The notes: generated by a model from the letters alone, not told the origin. Shown: positions 44,686 through 54,218, counted from the stretch's first letter. The stretch is 64,000 nt of DNA from CAYJFQ01 sp964369955 (GCA_964369955.1 CAYJFQ010000007.1:1-64000); one strand, 5' to 3'. Numbers and translations are program-made.

Positions 44686-44903
44686 TATTCTCCCTCTTCT
44701 TCCTTATAATTATATTGCCACAATGTAAATCTTACTCCAAAAATTCCTAGAGCTAAAAATATAATTGAAGGAACAAATAATACATCCATCAAATTATATT
44801 TTCCAGAATTATTGTCTATCACCATTCCAAACATCCAAAAAATCATAATGTCTGCAATTATAATTGTCGCAATTTGTATGATGGCAGTTTTCTTACTTAT
44901 CAT
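44685..44903 (-). CDS. Small two-helix membrane protein, unknown
   Basis: The protein (72 residues) has two hydrophobic helices (about 6-29 and 38-62) and an acidic tail (YKEEEGE). It is bracketed by one-base overlaps with the DHHW gene upstream and the lysozyme downstream, so it is surely translated with them. It is not recognised as a family. It may be an accessory of the acyltransferase complex. Confidence 0.65.
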   Translation of the reverse strand: MISKKTAIIQIATIIIADIMIFWMFGMVIDNNSGKYNLMDVLFVPSIIFLALGIFGVRFTLWQYNYKEEEGE

Positions 44904-46006
44904 TATTTAATCCTCAATATTCCTAAATCATTACCTAGATTACTTAAATTATACAACAATAAACCATTAGTAACCTGATAATCTTCAATCAAATCACTTA
45001 TTGAAAGATTATAAAAACGTGGATCCACTACTATAATTTTTTGATAGTTGTTTGTTAAAAAGGGAATCATTGCATTCGCATAAGAATCTTTAATAACTAA
45101 CAAAACTTTTTGGTTATTTAAATCATTGTTCTCTATTACAATCAGCGGCTGATTAGCATTTAAAAAGTAGCTATATTTATCTTTAGTGTCTAAATAACTA
45201 TCCTGATATAAACTATCGCTACCAATCACTTCATCACCAGTGTGATAAGTGACAGTTAAATCATTTTCTACCTTATAAGCGTAAATCAAATCACTAGGCC
45301 AATAAAAGATTTTAGCTTTGGAAGATAAAGTGCCTTGGAATTCTCGACTAACAACTTCGAGTTCAATATTATCATTACTTTCTAAGTTGTTTAATTTTAC
45401 ATATTCTTGATAAGCGGTTAAAGCTCCAAATGTTGTCCAATGGTGATCCAAGCGATAATATAACTGCTGATTTGATTGACTAAAAGATTTCATTAAATTT
45501 ATATTTAGAGATTTTAATTGGTGATATAAACCCTCAATTATTATATTTTGATCTATATAACTTGCTCCAAAAGGCAGTAATTCTGAGTTTAATGCTATTG
45601 AGTTAGGAACTATCATTGTTGTAAAATCTACTTCATTATTACTGTCAAAAAAATTGTTCAATACATCTACCACATCCTCTAAATGTTGGTAATTAACATT
45701 TTCATATTTCTCAATCAAATAATTATCATCACTAATATAAACTTCTCCTATTTCTTGTTTACCTAATAGTTGTTCAAATATGCTATTAATTGTCAAAAAG
45801 AAATTGCGAAAAGGGAAATGATCGCTAACATAACTATCGACATCATCAGTAAATTCTCCATCAATAAAACTTTCAATGCTAAAAACTGGAGTTTTTGCTA
45901 AAGTTTTGTTTTCTAACTCACTAAACTTTGCTTTATCACTAAAGATAAAAATAATATTTAAACCTAAAATAAAAACTACAATAATTAAACTTGTTATTTT
46001 TTTCAT
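44903..46006 (-). CDS. DHHW family protein (AlgJ/AlgX-like SGNH acetyl transferase)
   Basis: A 367-residue protein with one N-terminal membrane anchor (about 5-24). It has the family block RLDHHWTTFGA, here a full DHHW, and ends with VLLVIKDSYANAMIPFL, the SGNH-like DSY motif. DHHW proteins accompany MBOAT acyltransferases and are thought to pass acetyl groups to an external polysaccharide. It starts 2 bases after the MBOAT stop. It is the likely external partner of the MBOAT protein. Confidence 0.88.
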   Translation of the reverse strand: MKKITSLIIVVFILGLNIIFIFSDKAKFSELENKTLAKTPVFSIESFIDGEFTDDVDSYVSDHFPFRNFFLTINSIFEQLLGKQEIGEVYISDDNYLIEKYENVNYQHLEDVVDVLNNFFDSNNEVDFTTMIVPNSIALNSELLPFGASYIDQNIIIEGLYHQLKSLNINLMKSFSQSNQQLYYRLDHHWTTFGALTAYQEYVKLNNLESNDNIELEVVSREFQGTLSSKAKIFYWPSDLIYAYKVENDLTVTYHTGDEVIGSDSLYQDSYLDTKDKYSYFLNANQPLIVIENNDLNNQKVLLVIKDSYANAMIPFLTNNYQKIIVVDPRFYNLSISDLIEDYQVTNGLLLYNLSNLGNDLGILRIK

Positions 46007-46008
46007 AA

Positions 46009-47379
46009 TTAAAACCTAAAATATAAGAATGGATTAAAAGATGCATCAACTAAGTACATTACCGATAAAAAGATAATTACTAGAATCCCTAAATAATATA
46101 CCACTCTAAACCTTTCAATAGTCTTACTAACAGGAATCGAAAAGATAATGCCGATTAATAAAATAATCCCAAAATTATGTAAGATATACCATGTATAATC
46201 ATTAATTAAAGGTAGGCCATTAAATCCAAAAATATTTAAAAAATTCGTTTTTAAGGCATCCAAACTTTCAACGCTGAAGATTAGCCAACCAATCAAAACA
46301 AAGAAGATTGTATAAAGATGCATCAAGAATTTCGGTAGACTTTCAATAACTTTTTTCAAAAAGAACTTTTCAACAATCAAGAGAACTCCATAATAAAAAC
46401 CCCATAGAATAAAGTTCCAAGCTGCACCATGCCATAAACCTGTTAACGCCCAGACAATCAAGATGTTAAAAATATTGCGCTTTATGCTACATCGATTCCC
46501 ACCTAACGGAATATATAAGTAATCTCTAAAGAAAGATGATAGTGAGATATGCCACCTTCTCCAAAAATCCGTAATGTTAGTAGCTATATATGGATAGTCA
46601 AAATTTTCATTATAAGTAAATCCTAATATACGACCGATTCCGATTGCCATATCGGAATAACCAGAGAAATCAAAATAAATTTGTAGGGCATACCCAATAA
46701 TTGCCAACCATGTTAAAATAATCGAATTGTTAGAACTTTCTATAGCCACTGTAAACAACAGTCCAACATTGTTGGCGATAATCACCTTCTTACCTAAACC
46801 TATAACAAATCGAATTAGGCCGTCACAAAAATCATCCATTTGAGGGTTTCTTTCGTTAAGTTGTTCACTAATTGTTTGATATCTAACTATTGGTCCAGCT
46901 ATTAACTGTGGAAACATTGAGACATAAGTCATGAAATTTACAAAATTCTTTTCAGCCTTAACACTGCCTCTATATACATCAATGCTATAAGACATAGTTT
47001 GAAAAGTGTAGAAACTAATTCCAATTGGTAATGCAATATTAAAACTAGAGTTTAGACCAATTATTGTGCTAATATTTTCAATAAAAAAACCTGAGTATTT
47101 AAAGAAAGCAAGTAAACCTAAATTTATAAAAATTGAAAGTATTAAAAAAACTCTCTGCCTTTTCCTATTATTTTTGTTTTTTTCAATCATTAACCCATTA
47201 GTGTAATCTACAATCGATGAAAAGACTAACAATACAATATAGGTTGGTTCTCCCCAACTATAGAATATTAAGCTTGCCAACAATAATGTAAGGTTACGAC
47301 ATTTCTTAGGCACAATAAAATAACTAATTAGAAATAGTGGTAAAAACAAAAATAAGAAAGGCAAAGAGCTAAATAGCAT
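46009..47379 (-). CDS. MBOAT O-acyltransferase (AlgI/DltB family)
   Basis: A 456-residue, about 11-helix membrane enzyme moving acetyl groups across the membrane. The AlgI hallmarks NYDYPYIATNITDFWRRWH (here starting FDYPY) and ALTGLWHGAAWNFILWG, with the catalytic His, are present, as is FPQLIAGPIVR. DltB is less likely because no dltA/C/D genes are near and a DHHW partner follows. No strong ribosome site precedes the ATG, 6 bases after the DUF4358 stop, so it is likely coupled. Confidence 0.93.
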   Translation of the reverse strand: MLFSSLPFLFLFLPLFLISYFIVPKKCRNLTLLLASLIFYSWGEPTYIVLLVFSSIVDYTNGLMIEKNKNNRKRQRVFLILSIFINLGLLAFFKYSGFFIENISTIIGLNSSFNIALPIGISFYTFQTMSYSIDVYRGSVKAEKNFVNFMTYVSMFPQLIAGPIVRYQTISEQLNERNPQMDDFCDGLIRFVIGLGKKVIIANNVGLLFTVAIESSNNSIILTWLAIIGYALQIYFDFSGYSDMAIGIGRILGFTYNENFDYPYIATNITDFWRRWHISLSSFFRDYLYIPLGGNRCSIKRNIFNILIVWALTGLWHGAAWNFILWGFYYGVLLIVEKFFLKKVIESLPKFLMHLYTIFFVLIGWLIFSVESLDALKTNFLNIFGFNGLPLINDYTWYILHNFGIILLIGIIFSIPVSKTIERFRVVYYLGILVIIFLSVMYLVDASFNPFLYFRF

Positions 47380-47385
47380 ACTTGA

Positions 47386-47853
47386 TTACTTAACTTCGCT
47401 GTCCTTGATTAACTGAAATATTTCTTCATTATCGGCAGCAATGATGACAATTTCGTAACCTAAGAATTCTTCTTCAATACGATTCTTTACAAGTTCATAT
47501 TGATCAGGTAAATAAGTACTCCATTGTTCCTCATAACTTACCATGTAATCTTTTAAAGCATTAGAAACTTCTTCTTCTTTACCTTCAACAGCTTTCATAA
47601 TGATGATTGTAGTTGCTTTTATGTTCATCATAGGAGTAAATAGTAAAGCCTCTTCAACTGAAGATGGTTCAATACCATAGAATGAAACTTCATTTACTCC
47701 ACCAATCATTACATTTCCGACTAGTGAATTTCCCTCTGCGTCAACAGCATCGGTAATATTAGTTTGAATAGTTGTTAAATCTAAAGTTCCATCACTAGAT
47801 GAACAACCTACTAAAGTTAAGCACGCTAATAATATAGCTAATAATTTTTTCAT
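47386..47853 (-). CDS. DUF4358 lipoprotein
   Basis: A 155-residue lipoprotein with lipobox LVGC (Cys17) and a mature domain matching DUF4358 (LVGNVMIGGVNEVSFYGI, then EEALLFTPMMNIKATTIIIMKA and a C-terminal VIIAADNEEI). DUF4358 genes are commonly next to MBOAT and DHHW genes in Bacillota. AAAGGA precedes the ATG. It is probably the outside component of the acylation system, with an unknown role. Confidence 0.82.
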   Translation of the reverse strand: MKKLLAILLACLTLVGCSSSDGTLDLTTIQTNITDAVDAEGNSLVGNVMIGGVNEVSFYGIEPSSVEEALLFTPMMNIKATTIIIMKAVEGKEEEVSNALKDYMVSYEEQWSTYLPDQYELVKNRIEEEFLGYEIVIIAADNEEIFQLIKDSEVK

Positions 47854-47902
47854 TTTAATTTTCCTTTCTCTAGATAAAACTAGAATAGATGTTAATTATG
47901 AT

Positions 47903-48151
47903 TTATTTATATTTAATTTTGAAAACTAATACGATAGTTGCCAAAACAAAAGTAATCGCATTTGCGGAAGTAATAGCCATATCTTGAATAGTAAACCCAT
48001 AAACTAGCCATAGAAAGACACCGACCACAAATAGTGTATACATAATTAAAGATATCCCTGAAGTATCCTTTGTCTTAATTACCTTTAAAGCTTGAGGTAA
48101 AAAAGAAATTGTGGTCAAAAAAGCTGCTAAATATCCAATAATTTCAATCAT
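47903..48151 (-). CDS. SemiSWEET sugar transporter
   Basis: An 82-residue three-helix protein of the MtN3/SWEET family. Typical features are the early LAAFLTTISFLPQALKVIKTKD, containing the PQ motif, and the SISL-like GISLIMYTLFVVGVFLWLVYG. It works as a dimer for small sugars or other solutes. The start is the ATG at 48151 after GGAGG; a longer in-frame start lies before this site. It lies between apbE and the acylation genes on the same strand. Confidence 0.9.
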   Translation of the reverse strand: MIEIIGYLAAFLTTISFLPQALKVIKTKDTSGISLIMYTLFVVGVFLWLVYGFTIQDMAITSANAITFVLATIVLVFKIKYK

Positions 48152-48180
48152 AAAAACCTCCAAGAACATTATACAACTAT

Positions 48181-49155
48181 TTAATTAACAATTCCAACAA
48201 AGCCCCTTGAATACTCAATACTACCATCCTCAAAGACAAAACAAACCTCTAGTTCGTCAACACTATCAACCAACTCGACAGCTTGATCAAATGGCAATAA
48301 AAATAATAATGTTGAATAATAATCAGCCCAGTCAGAAGTTGGATAAACAACGGTGACACTACGATAATAAGTGCTTGGGTTTAAAGTTTGTGGATCAATT
48401 ATATGACTATAACTAATACCATCAACCTCATAAAAACGTTGATAATCACCACTTGTCACAATTGAGCTATCACTCGTCTCAATTGACAACAATATCTTAC
48501 CTTGATCAAAAGGACTAGTTATTCCAACTTCCCATTTTTGAGAACCACCTTTACTGCCTACAGTGCGAACATTCCCTCCAGAACTAATGATATATGAAGA
48601 AGAATCTAGCTTTTCAACTATTCTCTCAATGCTATAACCTTTTGCAAGGGCTCCAACATCAATTAATGAATTTGAATCTTTTAAATAAACACTATTTCCC
48701 TCAATTACCAAGTTCTCTATATCAGTATGAGAATTTGCTAGCTGGAGTTCTTGATTGCTAGGCAATTTGTTTTCATCATCATCACGATAATTCTTCCAAA
48801 CCCTCAATACACTACCCATTAAAATATTTACTTTTCCTTCAGATAAGTGAAAACACTCAACTGCATAATTTAAGAAATCTAAAAGGTCTTGATTGACTTC
48901 AACCGCGTTAATTCCCGCATTATTATTGATAGTTGCTAAATTATTTAATCCTGGATATTCATTATAGACATCAAACAATCGATGATAGTATTGCAACTGT
49001 TCTTCAATAAAATCACTTTGATTATTAACTTCTTGATCATAAGTTATTAGATTAGTGATCGTATCAAAATAATGGTAGTATTCTTTATAATAACGCTTTG
49101 AGTAACTACAACCCAATAAGCCTAACACCATCAAACATATGATTAACTTTCTCAA
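48181..49155 (-). CDS. apbE: FAD:protein FMN transferase (ApbE)
   Basis: A 324-residue lipoprotein enzyme (lipobox LLGC) that attaches FMN to threonine residues of target proteins outside the membrane, using FAD. The core motifs are VDVGALAKGYSIERI, YIISSGGNVRTVGSKG, and SHIIDPQTLNPS with the metal-binding Asp. The start codon is TTG at 49155, overlapping the upstream stop (TTGA), behind AAGGAGG. The two preceding genes are a Gx transporter and a NusG-II protein, a set recurring in flavin-based electron transfer. No flavinylation target was seen in the window. Confidence 0.93.
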   Translation of the reverse strand: MRKLIICLMVLGLLGCSYSKRYYKEYYHYFDTITNLITYDQEVNNQSDFIEEQLQYYHRLFDVYNEYPGLNNLATINNNAGINAVEVNQDLLDFLNYAVECFHLSEGKVNILMGSVLRVWKNYRDDDENKLPSNQELQLANSHTDIENLVIEGNSVYLKDSNSLIDVGALAKGYSIERIVEKLDSSSYIISSGGNVRTVGSKGGSQKWEVGITSPFDQGKILLSIETSDSSIVTSGDYQRFYEVDGISYSHIIDPQTLNPSTYYRSVTVVYPTSDWADYYSTLLFLLPFDQAVELVDSVDELEVCFVFEDGSIEYSRGFVGIVN

Positions 49156-49649
49156 AACTTTATCCTCCTTAAACTCGGGCTAACCATCACTAAAAGTAAG
49201 CCTGTCACAAATCCAGTCACAAATCCAGAAATTAAAAGGATTGGCAAATAGTAAACCATCAAAAAACTATTGTAGATAATTACAGCCATAATTATTTGAC
49301 CGATATTAAAAGATAAAGCACCAGATACACTTAACAAAACAAATGACACTTTCTTTTTAGTAATCGACCAAATTATAATCATCACTAAGAGCGCTAAAAC
49401 TCCTCCGCCAAAACTAACTAAAAAAGCGCTAAATCCTTTAGTAACAAAAACAAACAACGATTTAATAACCATCATTAAAGTAGCGCTTTTACTATCAAGA
49501 TTAACTAAAGTAAACATCACGATAATATTAGCAAGCCCTAGTTTCACCCCAACAGCACTGACTGGAAGTACAATGAATGACTCAATAATAGTAAGAATTA
49601 AAGTCAAAGTCAACAACATTGACAAAGAAGTGAGTCTTTTAGTCTCCAT
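49152..49649 (-). CDS. Gx transporter family protein (HepI/EetB-like)
   Basis: A 165-residue membrane protein with about five helices of the Gx transporter/heptaprenyl diphosphate synthase component I family, starting METKRLTSLSMLLTLTLIL and including GVKLGLANIIVMF. In Listeria-type extracellular electron transfer a similar protein (EetB) stands next to a NusG-II protein (EetA) and ApbE. It shares one base with the upstream stop (TAATG). A role in electron transfer or in isoprenoid binding is inferred only. Confidence 0.82.
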   Translation of the reverse strand: METKRLTSLSMLLTLTLILTIIESFIVLPVSAVGVKLGLANIIVMFTLVNLDSKSATLMMVIKSLFVFVTKGFSAFLVSFGGGVLALLVMIIIWSITKKKVSFVLLSVSGALSFNIGQIIMAVIIYNSFLMVYYLPILLISGFVTGFVTGLLLVMVSPSLRRIKF

Positions 49650-50020
49650 TACCCAATAACGATGTCATAGCCATCATCCCCCACTATTTGAATAGTCACC
49701 TTATTTGGCAAACAGATAATTGATTGCCCAACGTTTTTAATCTTTCCAGCATTCAAACATAGTTTATCAGGGCAATCAGTTTCACTAATAAAAATATGAC
49801 CTTTACCATCAAAAGTTATAACTACCCCTTCATATTCAAAAATTTGACTTTCTTCGATTGAAAGGTCAACGTACTCTACTATCATCCCATCAACCATTAT
49901 TTTTCCGTAATTTCCTTTTTGATTAAATATTAAAGGCCAAATTAAGTTGACTATAATGACTATCGATAGAATGATAGCTATGATTAGATTGTCTCTCTTA
50001 TTGTGTTGTTTCTTTTTCAT
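49649..50020 (-). CDS. NusG domain II-containing membrane protein (EetA-like)
   Basis: The protein (123 residues) has one N-terminal helix (about 10-29) and an external NusG domain II. The conserved segment CPDKLCLNAGKI with two cysteines, followed by QSIICLPNKV with a third, matches the family. Such proteins sit beside Gx transporters and ApbE. It overlaps rqcP by 23 bases without its own clear ribosome site. Confidence 0.85.
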   Translation of the reverse strand: MKKKQHNKRDNLIIAIILSIVIIVNLIWPLIFNQKGNYGKIMVDGMIVEYVDLSIEESQIFEYEGVVITFDGKGHIFISETDCPDKLCLNAGKIKNVGQSIICLPNKVTIQIVGDDGYDIVIG

Positions 50021-50267
50021 ATTTGATTGTTTCTACGATATCATACATCAACTCTTGAGTTTTTCCTTTAGGCATAGCTGTGCTTAAAACCCTAACTCTC
50101 ATCAAACGGTTTCCAAAAGTTATAGAAATTATATCTTCCAATTTGACTTCATAAGAAGGCTTAATTACCTTGTCATTAACTTGAACCCTACCATCTTTAA
50201 TTAGTTGGTTGGCAACTGTTCTTCTTTTTAAGATCATTGTGGTCTTTAAAAATTTATCAATTCTCAT
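49998..50267 (-). CDS. rqcP: RqcP-type S4 RNA-binding protein
   Basis: An 89-residue S4-domain protein. MRIDKFLKTTMILKRRTVANQLIKDGRVQVN is typical of YabO/RqcP (quoted in part: RIDKFLKTTMILKRRT). RqcP helps RqcH add alanine tails on stalled 50S subunits in ribosome quality control. It stands next to mfd, as in Bacillus. AAGGAG precedes the ATG and it shares a base with the mfd stop (TAATG). Confidence 0.9.
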   Translation of the reverse strand: MRIDKFLKTTMILKRRTVANQLIKDGRVQVNDKVIKPSYEVKLEDIISITFGNRLMRVRVLSTAMPKGKTQELMYDIVETIKYEKETTQ

Positions 50268-53200
50268 TAGATGCTCCTTAAAACCTTAATGCTGGCAGCT
50301 AGCCAGTCAATATTTGTAGGTATTACAATTACAATTTTCTTGTTAATGAATTTTAAGCGAATATCTCTACTTATTTCATTAACTAAGCTAAATAACTTAA
50401 CTCCATCAACACCGTCACTAAACTTTGCACTGATTGTTATTTCACAGACATCTCTAATTTGTTTAAAGTTGTCAATTTTTTCTTCATTTAATAATAACTC
50501 AAGCTTCTTTTTTTCAAACAATAGATTAACTGCTTTTGGAAGTTTTCCATATAGATCACATGTGCTTTCAATCAAGGAATGCAAATCTTCTAATTTGGAT
50601 ATTTTTTCTAGCTTTTGATATAGTTCTAATTTCTGAAGATCATAATCAGTAAACTTATTAGGGATATAACTATCAACATTCTTAATATTTACTTTTTCTG
50701 TTGTTTCTTCTTCAATATAAGTTCCGCGCTTTTTGGCAATTGCTTGATTTAGAATTTCTAGATATAAATCTATCCCAACAGTATTGATAAAGCCGGATTG
50801 ATTGGGTCCCAATAAATCTCCAGCTCCTCTAATAGTTAAATCACGCATTGCAATCTTATAACCGCTACCTAATTTTGCGAAATCTTTAATGGCTTTTAGA
50901 CGTTTGCTTGCGACTTCGCTTAATTGTTTGCCAGGGGAGTACATCAAATATGCGTAAGCAAGTGTATAGCTACGACCAACCCTTCCTTTTATTTGGTATA
51001 GTTGTGACAAACCAAATCTATCCGCTTGATCAATAATAATTGTATTAGCATTTGGGATATCAATGCCTGTCTCAATGATTGTTGTACATAATAATACATC
51101 ATATTCTTTGTTGATAAAGCTTAACATAACATCTTCTATCTCATCTTTATCCATTCTTCCATGAGCTACAGCCACTCTAACATGAGGACTCATTTTTTGG
51201 ATTTTGGCTGATACTCCATAGATAGTATCAATATTATTATGAAGGTAAAAAACCTGTCCTTTACGAGCTAATTCTCGATTAATTACTTCTTTGATAACTG
51301 AATCGTTCTTTTCTATTACATAGGTTTGAACATTTAGTCTATTTAATGGCGGAGTGTTTAATTGAGATAGAGACCTGATTCCAATTAATGACATTTGAAG
51401 AGTTCTAGGGATTGGGGTTGCGCTTAAAGAAAGAACATCAATGCTATTTTTAAGTTCTTTGATTTTTTCCTTATGAACTACTCCAAAGCGTTGTTCTTCA
51501 TCGATAATTAATAGTCCTAAGTCCAAATACTTAATATCCTTACTTAAAATACGATGTGTTCCAATTAATATATCGATAGTGCCGTTTCTTAACTCATCAA
51601 TTATTAGTTTCGCATTTCGATCACTTACAAAACGATTTAAAACAGCTACCCTAACTGGATAATTTTCTAAACGCTTAATAAAAGTACGATAATGTTGGTC
51701 AGATAGAATGGTTGTTGGACATAGATAAGCTACTTGTTTTTTATCGATTACTGCTTTAAAAGCAGCCCTCAACGCTACTTCTGTTTTTCCAAATCCAACA
51801 TCTCCACAAAGTAAGCGGTCCATTGGTTTTAAAGATTCCATATCTTCTTTTATTTCATCAATAGCGGTTTCTTGGTCTTTTGTTAGTTGGTAATCAAATT
51901 CATCTTCGAAATTCTTTTGAAGTTCACTATCTTTAGAGAAAGCGAAGCCAATCTTTTCTTGACGATTGACATATAAATCAATTAGCTTTTCGGCAATATC
52001 TTCAACACTAGTCTCAATCTTTTGTTTAGCCTTTGCCCATTCTCCAGTTCCTAGTGAATTAAGCTTAACTCTAATACCTTCGCCACTAATAAATTTTCGC
52101 ACTAATTTAAATTGATCTAAAGGAACGTATAGCATTGCATCATTGCGGTAAAGTATCTGCAAAAAGTCATAATGAATACCTTGGACTTCTTTATTTACGA
52201 TTCCTAAATATTGTCCAATTCCATGTTGAAAATGAACGACATAATCGTATTTGCTAAGTTCTTGGTAGTTTGAGATTGTTTGAGCTTGGATGAATTTTTT
52301 TTCAAATCTACTAAATCTATTACTTTGATTATATAGTTCATTACTACTAATAAAAGTAGTGTTGCTACTAGTAATACTGAACCCCATAAATAGATCTGAA
52401 ACTAATATATTAACATCATCTTTTATTTGGTCTTGATCAGAAAGGATTGTATATTGAATTTCTTGCTTAATAAATACATCTATTAATTCATTTAATTTTT
52501 GAGAATTTATGACAAAAACCACTTTCTCAAATTGGGTTATAACTTCTCTTATTTTAACTTCTAAACGATTAATAGGAATCGCAATATCAACAACATCATT
52601 AACAACACTATTATCATTATAGAAGTCTTTTACATCTAGCTGTGGATAGTTGTGAAATGTTTTATCCCATTGGTGGGTTAAAGAGAATAGAAGTAAAGCT
52701 TTGTTGTCTTGGTGGAGTTCCTGAATATATTGGATTTGCTCACCAATAATATGTTGGTACTTATTATGTAATTCTTGGTAATTAGAAACCACTACTAATT
52801 GTGGTTTAAAATAATCCACAATTGAGTCATTTTCTAAGAATAGACGATAACGATAAAGATGATTTTCTTTTTGAAAAGACCCAATTAAATCTAAGTCATT
52901 ATTAATATTATCTATCAACTCTTGATTAGTTAAATTCTTTTGTTCAATGCTCTGATGAATTATCTTTAAGTCATCTATGGTAATGATATTATCATCAGCT
53001 GGCGTTATTTGAATAGAATCTATTACTTCAATTGTTCTTTGGTCATCACTTGAGAAATAGCGAATGCTTTCAATTTCATTATCAAAAAATTCAACTCTAA
53101 TTGGGTTGTCTTGATTAGCTGGCCAAAAGTCTATAATGCTTCCTCTAAAACTGAAGACAAGTGGTAGTTCTACTTTACTTTGTAATGAGAAGCCCATTGT

Positions 53201-53656
53201 TAAGAGCTTGTTTTTGATTTCGTTTAAACTATATTCTTGGCCGGTAACAAGATTTAAACTTTGAGATTCGAAGATTTCAACTTTTGGAAGATAACGAATT
53301 AGTGCGCCAACATGTGTAACAATTATTCTTGCCTCATCTTTCATTGCTGAAATTAAACTATCAATTCTTTGAGCTTTTAATTCTGGTGAGCTTGCGACTG
53401 CTTCTACTCTTAAAGATTCTTCGGCTCCATATAATAGGGCTTTATCTTCACCTACTAGATTAACAACTTGCTGATAGATTAATTGAGCACTATACAAATC
53501 ACTTTTAATTATTAATATCTTTTTTGGATCCGCATAAAAAGCTCCAGCGTAAACTAGAGCCTCTTGATTGATTGAGAGGTTGGCAATTGTTTTTCCTTGA
53601 TTAAAGCGTTTAACTAAATCTGTTTGCTCAAGATTTTGTAAGATACAACTATTCAT
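50267..53656 (-). CDS. mfd: Transcription-repair coupling factor
   Basis: Mfd (1129 residues) removes RNA polymerase stalled at DNA lesions and recruits UvrA. Order: UvrB-like region (about 1-330), a variable linker, the RNA polymerase-interacting domain (about 470-540, HFQHGIGQYLGI), helicase domains with Walker A GDVGFGKTEVA and DEEQRFG, then the RAGDLLG region (IRGAGDLLG) and the C-terminal TRCF domain. It overlaps pth by 8 bases. A TATAAT is 4 bases before the ATG, and no ribosome site is seen. Confidence 0.98.
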   Translation of the reverse strand: MNSCILQNLEQTDLVKRFNQGKTIANLSINQEALVYAGAFYADPKKILIIKSDLYSAQLIYQQVVNLVGEDKALLYGAEESLRVEAVASSPELKAQRIDSLISAMKDEARIIVTHVGALIRYLPKVEIFESQSLNLVTGQEYSLNEIKNKLLTMGFSLQSKVELPLVFSFRGSIIDFWPANQDNPIRVEFFDNEIESIRYFSSDDQRTIEVIDSIQITPADDNIITIDDLKIIHQSIEQKNLTNQELIDNINNDLDLIGSFQKENHLYRYRLFLENDSIVDYFKPQLVVVSNYQELHNKYQHIIGEQIQYIQELHQDNKALLLFSLTHQWDKTFHNYPQLDVKDFYNDNSVVNDVVDIAIPINRLEVKIREVITQFEKVVFVINSQKLNELIDVFIKQEIQYTILSDQDQIKDDVNILVSDLFMGFSITSSNTTFISSNELYNQSNRFSRFEKKFIQAQTISNYQELSKYDYVVHFQHGIGQYLGIVNKEVQGIHYDFLQILYRNDAMLYVPLDQFKLVRKFISGEGIRVKLNSLGTGEWAKAKQKIETSVEDIAEKLIDLYVNRQEKIGFAFSKDSELQKNFEDEFDYQLTKDQETAIDEIKEDMESLKPMDRLLCGDVGFGKTEVALRAAFKAVIDKKQVAYLCPTTILSDQHYRTFIKRLENYPVRVAVLNRFVSDRNAKLIIDELRNGTIDILIGTHRILSKDIKYLDLGLLIIDEEQRFGVVHKEKIKELKNSIDVLSLSATPIPRTLQMSLIGIRSLSQLNTPPLNRLNVQTYVIEKNDSVIKEVINRELARKGQVFYLHNNIDTIYGVSAKIQKMSPHVRVAVAHGRMDKDEIEDVMLSFINKEYDVLLCTTIIETGIDIPNANTIIIDQADRFGLSQLYQIKGRVGRSYTLAYAYLMYSPGKQLSEVASKRLKAIKDFAKLGSGYKIAMRDLTIRGAGDLLGPNQSGFINTVGIDLYLEILNQAIAKKRGTYIEEETTEKVNIKNVDSYIPNKFTDYDLQKLELYQKLEKISKLEDLHSLIESTCDLYGKLPKAVNLLFEKKKLELLLNEEKIDNFKQIRDVCEITISAKFSDGVDGVKLFSLVNEISRDIRLKFINKKIVIVIPTNIDWLAASIKVLRSI

Positions 53657-54212
53657 TTTTATTATATTTATTCATTGCGGTATTAAAATCATGATCTAAA
53701 AACTCAATAACCGCATCCTTAGCTCTTGTTAATGCACTACTTAAATCTTCTTGTTGCTCACTACTTGGTTTACCCAGTACATAGTCTGCGCGTGGAATCA
53801 TTTGATTATTATCAATCCCAATTCTTATTCGCTTATATTCTTTGGTTCCGAGATGTTGGTTTAAACTTTTAAGGCCATTGTGCCCACCATCATTACCTTT
53901 TTCACGAAGGCGAATCTTTCCACAAGGCAAGTCTAAATCATCATAGATAATTACTAAATTCTCAAGATCAATATTATAATATCTCATTAACTGATTGACT
54001 GCTTCTCCTGAATTATTCATAAAAGTTTGTGGCTTTACAAGAATAAATTTCTTACCCAAACGATTGACGATTGTATAATCTGCTTTAAATTTTTTTTCAT
54101 TTAATTCAACATTAAATTCATTTAATAATAAATCAATAACCATAAAACCCATATTATGGCGAGTCTTCAGGTATGTTCTCCCTGGATTTCCTAAACCTAC
54201 TATAATTTTCAT
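53649..54212 (-). CDS. pth: Peptidyl-tRNA hydrolase
   Basis: Pth (187 residues) frees tRNAs from peptidyl-tRNA. The start GLGNPGRTY, catalytic His in RHNMGF, the KPQTFMNNSGEAV loop and GGHNGLKSL are all conserved. The start is the ATG at 54212. It lies 6 bases after a TATAAT box and lacks a ribosome site, so the mRNA is probably leaderless. It is the first gene of a run of same-strand genes reaching to 42027. Confidence 0.96.
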   Translation of the reverse strand: MKIIVGLGNPGRTYLKTRHNMGFMVIDLLLNEFNVELNEKKFKADYTIVNRLGKKFILVKPQTFMNNSGEAVNQLMRYYNIDLENLVIIYDDLDLPCGKIRLREKGNDGGHNGLKSLNQHLGTKEYKRIRIGIDNNQMIPRADYVLGKPSSEQQEDLSSALTRAKDAVIEFLDHDFNTAMNKYNKNE

Positions 54213-54218
54213 ATAACT

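Noticed and set aside
46009..47379. DltB assignment for the MBOAT protein
   Set aside because: No dltA, dltC or dltD genes are near, while a DHHW partner follows directly.
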